NCBI GenBank assembly: GCA_003154135.1 | Contig: PMCN01000187.1 | Location: 1-16,445, forward strand | DNA from: Acidimicrobiaceae bacterium | Lineage (GTDB): Bacteria; Actinomycetota; Acidimicrobiia; Acidimicrobiales; Ilumatobacteraceae | DNA: 16,445 bases | Reading direction: 5' to 3' | In this document: positions 13,701 through 16,445 of the stretch, piece by piece | How the letters are laid out: each line of letters begins with the position of its first letter | Position numbering within the stretch: the first letter of the stretch is position 1 | Notes under the pieces: model-generated | Database searches by the model: none | What the model saw: only the letters and a program-made list of their open reading frames with translations | What the model was told of the DNA's origin: nothing | Made by a program: the position numbers and the translations under genes

Positions 13701-14617
13701 CGAACCTCCGCACGCGGGTGGGCCTGTCGGTACACCTGCCACAGCCGCTCCTGGCTCACCTTGGTGTACACCTGCGTGGTGCTGATCGACGCGTGCCCCA
13801 GCATCTCCTGCACGATGCGCAGGTCGGCGCCGTGGTCGAGGAGGTGGGTCGCGCACGAGTGGCGCAGCACGTGGGGAGAGAGCCGATCGGCCAGTCCCGT
13901 GCGTTCGCCGTACGTGCGCACCACCGCCCATGCCGCCTGGCGCGACAGCCGGGCACCACGGGTGTTGAGGAACACGGCCTCCTGATCGCCACGACGCGCC
14001 CACTTCACCGGCTCCATGTGCGGGCGCCCGGTGAACAGCCACTCGTCCATCGCTGCAGCCGCCGTGCGACCGATCGGCACCACACGCTCCTTGGCGCCCT
14101 TGCCGAACACGCGCACCAGCCGATTGCCGCGGTCGATGTCGTCGAGCGACAGGCCGCATGCCTCGCTGATGCGCGCCCCGGTGGCGTAGAGGAACTCGAG
14201 CAGCGCCCGATCGCGCAGCGACACGGGATCGCTGCCCACCACCGCGCCGAGCAGCTGAACCACTTCGGCCTCGGTGAGCGGGTGCGGGATGCCCGCGGGC
14301 ACGCGCACACCCTCCACATCGGCGGTGGGGTCGTCGCGACGCACCCCTTCCTCGGCCATGAAGCGGTGCAACATGCGCACCGCGGCCAGCTGGCGGGCGA
14401 CGCTCGACGGTGCTCCCCCGGCTGCACGGCGCATCTGCACGAAGCGGTCGATGCCGGCGCGGTCGACGTCGGCCAGCAGCGAACCCCGCGTGCGCAGCCA
14501 GCTGGTGTAGCCCGTCAGGTCGCGGCGGTAGGCCGACAGCGTGTTGAGGCTGCGACCGCGCTCGCTGGCCATCCACGACAGGAACTCCTCCACCTCGAGG
14601 GGGAGCTCGTCGCTCAT
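13697..14617 (-). CDS. xerD: Tyrosine site-specific recombinase XerD
   Basis: XerD resolves chromosome dimers at dif together with XerC. The 306-residue length and the N-terminal SAM-like core-binding domain (residues 5-95, with SLNTLSAYRRDL) fit the Xer group. The catalytic residues are all present: Arg149 (ATGARISEACGL), Lys173 (GKGAKERVVPIG), His249 and Arg252 (LSPHVLRHSCATHLLDHG), His275 (LGHASISTTQVYT) and Tyr284. The ATG at 14617 overlaps the NUDIX stop by 4 nt; the much longer open frame upstream (to 15559) is a shadow. The neighbourhood pyrG-nudix-xerD is the conserved actinobacterial xerD locus, which supports xerD over a phage integrase; no attachment site or phage gene is present. 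Confidence 0.94.
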   Translation of the reverse strand: MSDELPLEVEEFLSWMASERGRSLNTLSAYRRDLTGYTSWLRTRGSLLADVDRAGIDRFVQMRRAAGGAPSSVARQLAAVRMLHRFMAEEGVRRDDPTADVEGVRVPAGIPHPLTEAEVVQLLGAVVGSDPVSLRDRALLEFLYATGARISEACGLSLDDIDRGNRLVRVFGKGAKERVVPIGRTAAAAMDEWLFTGRPHMEPVKWARRGDQEAVFLNTRGARLSRQAAWAVVRTYGERTGLADRLSPHVLRHSCATHLLDHGADLRIVQEMLGHASISTTQVYTKVSQERLWQVYRQAHPRAEVR

Positions 14618-15192
14618 CCCGTCGCGCCGTCGCGCAGTCGGCGTTCGACGAGCAGCAGCCCGATGATGGTCTTCGCGTCGTGGATGTCGCCGTCCAACAC
14701 CATCTGCACCGCCTCGGCGAGCGGGAGGTGCAGCACCTCCATGTGCTCCTCCTCGGGACCGTGCGTGTCGCGCGGCACTGCGGTGAGCTCGGTGGCGAGG
14801 TAGAGGTGCAGCACCGAGTCGGTCATGCCCGCCGATGGGTACATCTCGACCAGCAGTTCGAGTCGACCGGCCTGCAGCCCCACCTCCTCGACGAGCTCGC
14901 GCGACGCGGTGATCGCGGTGGGTTCGTCGGCGACGTCGCGCATGCCGGCGGGGATCTCGATCACCATGCCGTCGTACGGCGGACGGTACTGGCGCACGAG
15001 CGTGACGAACGGAGTGCCGTCGTCGGCGAACTGCAACGGCACCGCGGCCACTGCGCCGGGCGACCGCACGATGTCGCGGTGGAACACCTCGCCGTCGGGC
15101 GACAGGAACTCGCCGACCGCGACGTGCCAGACGTGGCCCTGGTGCACCGGGCGGTCGCCGAGATGACGGAACCCGGTCACGTCGGCGCCCAT
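14614..15192 (-). CDS. NUDIX hydrolase, probable ADP-ribose pyrophosphatase
   Basis: This 192-residue NUDIX protein probably hydrolyses ADP-ribose or a related nucleoside diphosphate sugar to AMP and sugar phosphate. The Nudix box spans residues 83-106, ending in ASRELVEEVGL (96-106), with metal-binding Glu99, Glu102 and Glu103. The spacing between Gly83 and Glu90 is one residue longer than the canonical GX5E. FVTLVRQYRPPYDGMVIEIPAG (62-83) precedes the box, and SAGMTDSVLHLYLA follows; both are typical of the ADP-ribose pyrophosphatase subgroup. The ATG at 15192 has TGAGG 7 nt upstream, overlapping the pyrG stop, and gives the usual family length. It lies 8 nt after pyrG and overlaps xerD by 4 nt, in the same order as Rv1699-Rv1701. 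Confidence 0.9.
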   Translation of the reverse strand: MGADVTGFRHLGDRPVHQGHVWHVAVGEFLSPDGEVFHRDIVRSPGAVAAVPLQFADDGTPFVTLVRQYRPPYDGMVIEIPAGMRDVADEPTAITASRELVEEVGLQAGRLELLVEMYPSAGMTDSVLHLYLATELTAVPRDTHGPEEEHMEVLHLPLAEAVQMVLDGDIHDAKTIIGLLLVERRLRDGATG

Positions 15193-15200
15193 GTGAGGCC

Positions 15201-16445
15201 TCAGGCGACCGACGGCGTGGCGGTGTCGCCCTCCACCACGCGCAGCATCGGCTGACGGGCCTCGCGGCGGGCGAGAGCGGCGGCGGCGAGCTCGCGGAAC
15301 AGCGGGTGCGGGCGGTCGGGGCGGCTCTTGAACTCCGGGTGCGCCTGGGTGGCCACCCAGAACGGGTGGTCGTCGAGCTCGATGAACTCGACGAGTCGGC
15401 GGTCGGGCGAGAGGCCGGTGCACCGCAGGCCGGCTGCCTCGAGGCGCGGCTTCCACGACGCGTTGAGCTCCCAACGGTGACGGTGGCGCTCGCTGACGAC
15501 GGGCTCGCCGTACGCCTGGTGCACGCGGCTGGTGGGCTCGAGGATGGCGTAGTAGGCACCGAGCCGCTGCGTGCCGCCCTTGTCGCTCACGTCGCGCTGG
15601 TCGTGCATGAGGTCGATGATCGGGTGGGCCGTGTCGGGGTTCATCTCGGTGCTGTTGGCACCGGTGAGCCCCATCACGTTGCGGGCGAAGTCGACGGTCA
15701 TCGCTTGCAGCCCGAGGCACAGACCGAGGCACGGGATGTCGTGCTCGCGCGCGAACCCGGCGGCGGCGATCTTGCCCTCGAAGCCGCGGTCGCCGAAGCC
15801 ACCGGGGATGACGATGCCGTCGAGGTCGGCGAGGCGAGCCGTGGCGAGCAGGCCTTCGACGTCCTCGGCCTGGATCCAGTCGATCTCCACCTTCGCCCCG
15901 TGGTGGAAGCCGGCGTGCTTCAGGCTCTCGACGACCGACAAGTAGGCGTCGGGCAGGCTGATGTACTTGCCGATCAGGCCGATCTTCACCGGCTTGTGCG
16001 CCTCTTCGATCATCGACACGACCTCTTGCCACGGCGAGAGATCGACCGGCGCCTCGAGGCGGAGAACGTCGCACACGACATCGTCGAAGCCTTCGTCGTG
16101 CAGGATCAACGGCAGTTCGTAGATGTTGCGGGCATCGGCGGCATTGACCACGGCACGCTCGTCGACGTCGCACAGGTTGGAGATCTTGCGCTTGAGGTTG
16201 TCGCTGAGTGGTTCCTCACTGCGGCACACGATCACGTCGGGCTGGATGCCGCGGCTGCGCAGTTCCGTGACGGAGTGCTGCGTCGGCTTGGTCTTCTGTT
16301 CACCGGAAGGGCCGATGAACGGCACCAAGGTCACGTGGATGTAGCAGACGTTGTCGCGACCGGCCTCCTTGCGGAACTGGCGGATCGCCTCGAGGAAGGG
16401 GAGGATCTCGATGTCGCCGACCGTTCCGCCGACCTCGGTGATCAC
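15201..16445 (-). CDS. pyrG: CTP synthase (5' end outside window)
   Basis: PyrG aminates UTP to CTP with glutamine and ATP. The window holds the last 414 codons; the first (GTG) is an internal valine of the amidoligase motif ITEVGGTVGDIE, so roughly 130 N-terminal residues are missing. Counting from that codon, the synthase half includes GEQKTKPTQHSV (48-59), and the glutaminase half begins near 152 with KPVKIGLIGKY. It contains the oxyanion GGFGDRG (215-221), the nucleophile Cys243 in CLGLCLGLQ and the His369/Glu371 pair in THE-like QAHPEF. Compared with the family the C-terminus extends about 20-25 residues past the core (EARQPMLRVVEGDTATPSVA), a tail of unknown role. It heads the visible part of the pyrG-nudix-xerD-HD unit. 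Confidence 0.97.
   Translation of the reverse strand: MITEVGGTVGDIEILPFLEAIRQFRKEAGRDNVCYIHVTLVPFIGPSGEQKTKPTQHSVTELRSRGIQPDVIVCRSEEPLSDNLKRKISNLCDVDERAVVNAADARNIYELPLILHDEGFDDVVCDVLRLEAPVDLSPWQEVVSMIEEAHKPVKIGLIGKYISLPDAYLSVVESLKHAGFHHGAKVEIDWIQAEDVEGLLATARLADLDGIVIPGGFGDRGFEGKIAAAGFAREHDIPCLGLCLGLQAMTVDFARNVMGLTGANSTEMNPDTAHPIIDLMHDQRDVSDKGGTQRLGAYYAILEPTSRVHQAYGEPVVSERHRHRWELNASWKPRLEAAGLRCTGLSPDRRLVEFIELDDHPFWVATQAHPEFKSRPDRPHPLFRELAAAALARREARQPMLRVVEGDTATPSVA

Noticed and set aside
13697..14617. The tyrosine recombinase as an integrase of a mobile element.
   Set aside because: It is in the conserved pyrG-nudix-xerD context with Xer length and motifs, and no attachment sites, tRNA, phage or transfer genes are nearby.
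13697..15559. A 620-codon frame that would give XerD a 300-residue N-terminal extension.
   Set aside because: The extension overlaps the NUDIX gene and part of pyrG in another frame and is Arg/Ser-rich; the ATG at 14617 gives the normal Xer length and an ATGA junction.
14614..16173. A 519-codon frame extending the NUDIX protein upstream.
   Set aside because: It is a shadow of pyrG; ATG 15192 has a good ribosome binding site and yields the usual NUDIX length.
1..16445. CRISPR arrays, tRNA or rRNA genes, and insertion sequences.
   Set aside because: No regularly spaced repeats, no recognisable tRNA or rRNA sequence and no transposase were seen; gene packing leaves no gap over about 175 bp.

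Overview
The window is from a high-GC bacterium, almost certainly an actinomycete-like lineage. The gene content is closest to what I would expect of Acidimicrobiia (Ilumatobacter-type) rather than of mycobacteria. The basis is strong G/C bias at third codon positions, the pyrG-nudix-xerD and scpA-scpB-rluB-tyrA blocks typical of Actinobacteria, and a decaprenylphosphoryl-arabinose (DPA) precursor pathway (UbiA-type DPPR synthase, DprE1, DprE2) otherwise best known from arabinogalactan-making actinobacteria. The lineage assignment is inference; there is no rRNA in the window.

Layout. (1) Positions 1-1509, plus strand: the 3' part of a polytopic membrane protein with a GT-C glycosyltransferase look, truncated by the window edge. 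(2) Positions 10459 down to 1528, minus strand: ten tightly packed genes that read as one transcription unit, scpA-scpB-rluB-tyrA-aroA-HAD phosphatase-ubiA (DPPR synthase)-class I methyltransferase-dprE1-dprE2. Junctions range from an 8-nt overlap to a 17-nt gap. (3) Positions 10504-11490, plus strand: trpS, divergent from scpA across only 44 bp. (4) Positions 11491-11665: a short intergenic region holding a three-armed direct/inverted repeat. (5) Positions 11666-13256, plus strand: a small ECF-type sigma factor overlapping a single-pass membrane protein with a DUF4232-like outer domain. (6) Positions 16445 down to 13260, minus strand: pyrG (5' end outside the window), a NUDIX hydrolase, xerD and a small HD-domain protein, again tightly coupled. 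No stretch of more than about 175 bp lacks a gene, and I see no tRNA, rRNA, CRISPR array or insertion sequence.

How it fits together. The distal half of the long operon encodes most of the route from phosphoribosyl pyrophosphate and polyprenyl phosphate to decaprenylphosphoryl-arabinose: UbiA makes DPPR, a HAD phosphatase is well placed to remove the 5'-phosphate, and DprE1/DprE2 epimerise ribose to arabinose. A methyltransferase of unknown target lies inside this cassette. The proximal half encodes condensin loading (ScpA/ScpB), an rRNA pseudouridine synthase and two aromatic amino acid enzymes (AroA, TyrA), so chromosome segregation, aromatic biosynthesis and envelope precursor supply may be co-transcribed. 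The most interesting points are the HAD enzyme as candidate DPPR phosphatase, the embedded methyltransferase, an alanine in DprE1 where mycobacteria carry the benzothiazinone-reactive cysteine, the sigma/DUF4232 pair, and the repeat upstream of it.
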